6,787 bases of DNA from an uncultured Bacteroidales bacterium (GTDB lineage: Bacteria; Bacteroidota; Bacteroidia; Bacteroidales; Bacteroidaceae), in NCBI GenBank assembly GCA_902783615.1, contig CACZRQ010000102.1:1-6787 (forward strand), written 5' to 3'. Both the position numbers and the translations under genes were made by a program. The notes below the pieces were generated by a model that saw nothing but the letters and a program-made list of their open reading frames with translations, searched no databases and was not told the origin of the DNA. Each line of letters opens with the position of its first letter. Positions within the stretch are counted from its first letter, which is position 1. Shown piece by piece: positions 5,640-6,787 of the stretch.

Positions 5640-6787
5640 TTATTTTTCAATTATTATCGTAATTCCTGCAGAATGTGAAGCAAATTCTGGTGCGTAAGCC
5701 GACTGCACCGTTGAAGCACCTACCTGGTAGGTACCCGTACGCTGCACCCGATACCTCACTTCCAGCACATGCATGCCCTTGCCCAGCATATCGAAGAAAT
5801 AGTTGGTGGCAGCATCTTCCACTTCCAAGTAATAGCCCACACCGTTCCAACGATAGCCTGACAGCTGAGCCACAGGCTCGAAGCAAGCTGCAGGACGATC
5901 CTTCAGCTGCACGAAGTCCATCGCGCGGTCCAACTCGATGGTCATGCGCGACACCACCACATCGCCCACCTGCAACTTGGCCTTGTCGCCAATCTGCTGC
6001 AGGGTCTTCTTGCCGTTGGCATCCACACGTTCCACATAGAACCTACGTTCCAGGTTCAGCTCCTTGCCGTGCTGCTGGATGTCGTTCATCGGACTGAAAT
6101 ACTGGGCGTATGCTGCGCCCCAGGCAATGCCATCGTCGCGTTTCTCCACCTTGATCACCGGAGCCTCCACCGTCTGCTTGTCGCTGAACACCTCCTTGAT
6201 ATAGCCCAAGTCAGGCGTATCGCTCTTGGTAGGCGAGATGGTTTCCATCACCCTGTCGGCAAACGTGATGCGCACATCCCCCTTGTTGGCCAGCAGGTTG
6301 GCACCTCGGCACAGCAGGGCAAAGATGGCATCCACCGTGCAAACCGACGAGTTCCAGCCGCGTGTCTGCTTCTGCTTCAGCAGCCACATCTTCATCTCCT
6401 CAATCAGTTCGTCGTGACCGCCCACATACTGCAGCGCCTCCATTGTTGCCACGTGCTGCGGCACAGGAATCATCGCCCAGGTGTAAGGCTTGTCCAAGAA
6501 GGCGAAGTGAGCGCCCATCTCGTCCTCATCCACCAGATGCTCTTCCAGACTCTTGATGAAATCGTTCGAGCTCTTGATCTTGCCTGCCTTCTTCTGCACA
6601 ATGGCACTCTGTGCCTTGATGATCACGTCGCCATCCTCCAGGTTGGTATCTACCAACGAGAGGAAATAGTCATAGGCTTCCTTGTTTTCACGAGGCACCG
6701 CGATGTTGCCCACAGCAATCAGGTAGAGGTATTGCATCTCCATATACGACAGATACTTAGGCAACTTATTCTTGCCATATTCCTTCA
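5640..6787 (-). CDS. Bacterial alpha-2-macroglobulin-like protein, C-terminal part (5' end outside window)
   Basis: This is the C-terminal end of a large envelope protein of the bacterial alpha-2-macroglobulin (A2M/MG2) family, thought to trap or inhibit attacking proteases in the periplasm. The frame is open to the right edge of the window (KEYGKNKLPKYL precedes), so the TTG at 6762-6764 is not the start; such proteins usually exceed 1,500 residues. The visible part begins in the alpha-helical toroid (TED-like) domain, with its closing motif GWNSSVCTVDAIFALL (about 6312-6360). It continues through a beta-rich linker (AWGAAYAQYFSP) to the C-terminal domain, with VGDVVVSRMTIELDRAMDFV, then CFEPVAQLSG, and the terminal motif YAPEFASHSAG (about 5665-5697). 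The thioester site, if there is one, would lie upstream and cannot be judged. Its neighbour is the secreted DUF1573 gene, so both products act in the envelope. Family assignment is strong. Confidence 0.88.
   Translation of the reverse strand, partial: KEYGKNKLPKYLSYMEMQYLYLIAVGNIAVPRENKEAYDYFLSLVDTNLEDGDVIIKAQSAIVQKKAGKIKSSNDFIKSLEEHLVDEDEMGAHFAFLDKPYTWAMIPVPQHVATMEALQYVGGHDELIEEMKMWLLKQKQTRGWNSSVCTVDAIFALLCRGANLLANKGDVRITFADRVMETISPTKSDTPDLGYIKEVFSDKQTVEAPVIKVEKRDDGIAWGAAYAQYFSPMNDIQQHGKELNLERRFYVERVDANGKKTLQQIGDKAKLQVGDVVVSRMTIELDRAMDFVQLKDRPAACFEPVAQLSGYRWNGVGYYLEVEDAATNYFFDMLGKGMHVLEVRYRVQRTGTYQVGASTVQSAYAPEFASHSAGITIIIEK

Overview
The window most likely comes from the chromosome of a Bacteroidales bacterium (Bacteroides/Prevotella-like). 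The evidence is the wording of the UvrA, MeaB, DUF1573 and alpha-2-macroglobulin-like proteins, a TATCTTTG-type -7 promoter element, the lack of clear Shine-Dalgarno sites, and intergenic spaces filled with palindromic and 7-bp-periodic repeats of the kind common in that order. Genus assignment is inference. I see no rRNA, tRNA, CRISPR array, transposase or integrase.

Layout, left to right. Positions 1-811 (+) are the C-terminal part of a UvrA-type excinuclease ATPase whose 5' end lies outside the window. Positions 812-1407 are a gene-free space of about 600 bp between convergent genes. It holds G/C-run inverted repeats (about 810-996), a mirror-symmetric array of six hairpins (1022-1226), three 48-bp-period tandem copies (about 1210-1330) and a short palindrome (1337-1352). 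All remaining genes are on the minus strand, transcribed from right to left: an alpha-2-macroglobulin-like C-terminus (5640-6787, cut by the window edge), a secreted DUF1573 protein (4540-5607), the methylmalonyl-CoA mutase chaperone GTPase MeaB (3315-4415), an AAA/ABC-type ATPase (2407-3237) and a DUF4435 TOPRIM-like protein (1408-2403).

The window combines housekeeping functions (UvrA nucleotide excision repair; MeaB in the B12-dependent succinate/propionate pathway) and envelope functions (A2M-like protein and DUF1573 protein) with one potentially exciting module. This is the tightly coupled ATPase and DUF4435 pair, which has the gene order and domain types of the PARIS (AriA/AriB) anti-phage system but a compact ATPase. 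It sits between repeat-rich spacers. Whether it is a defence system or a conserved Bacteroidales core function cannot be settled from this sequence alone.
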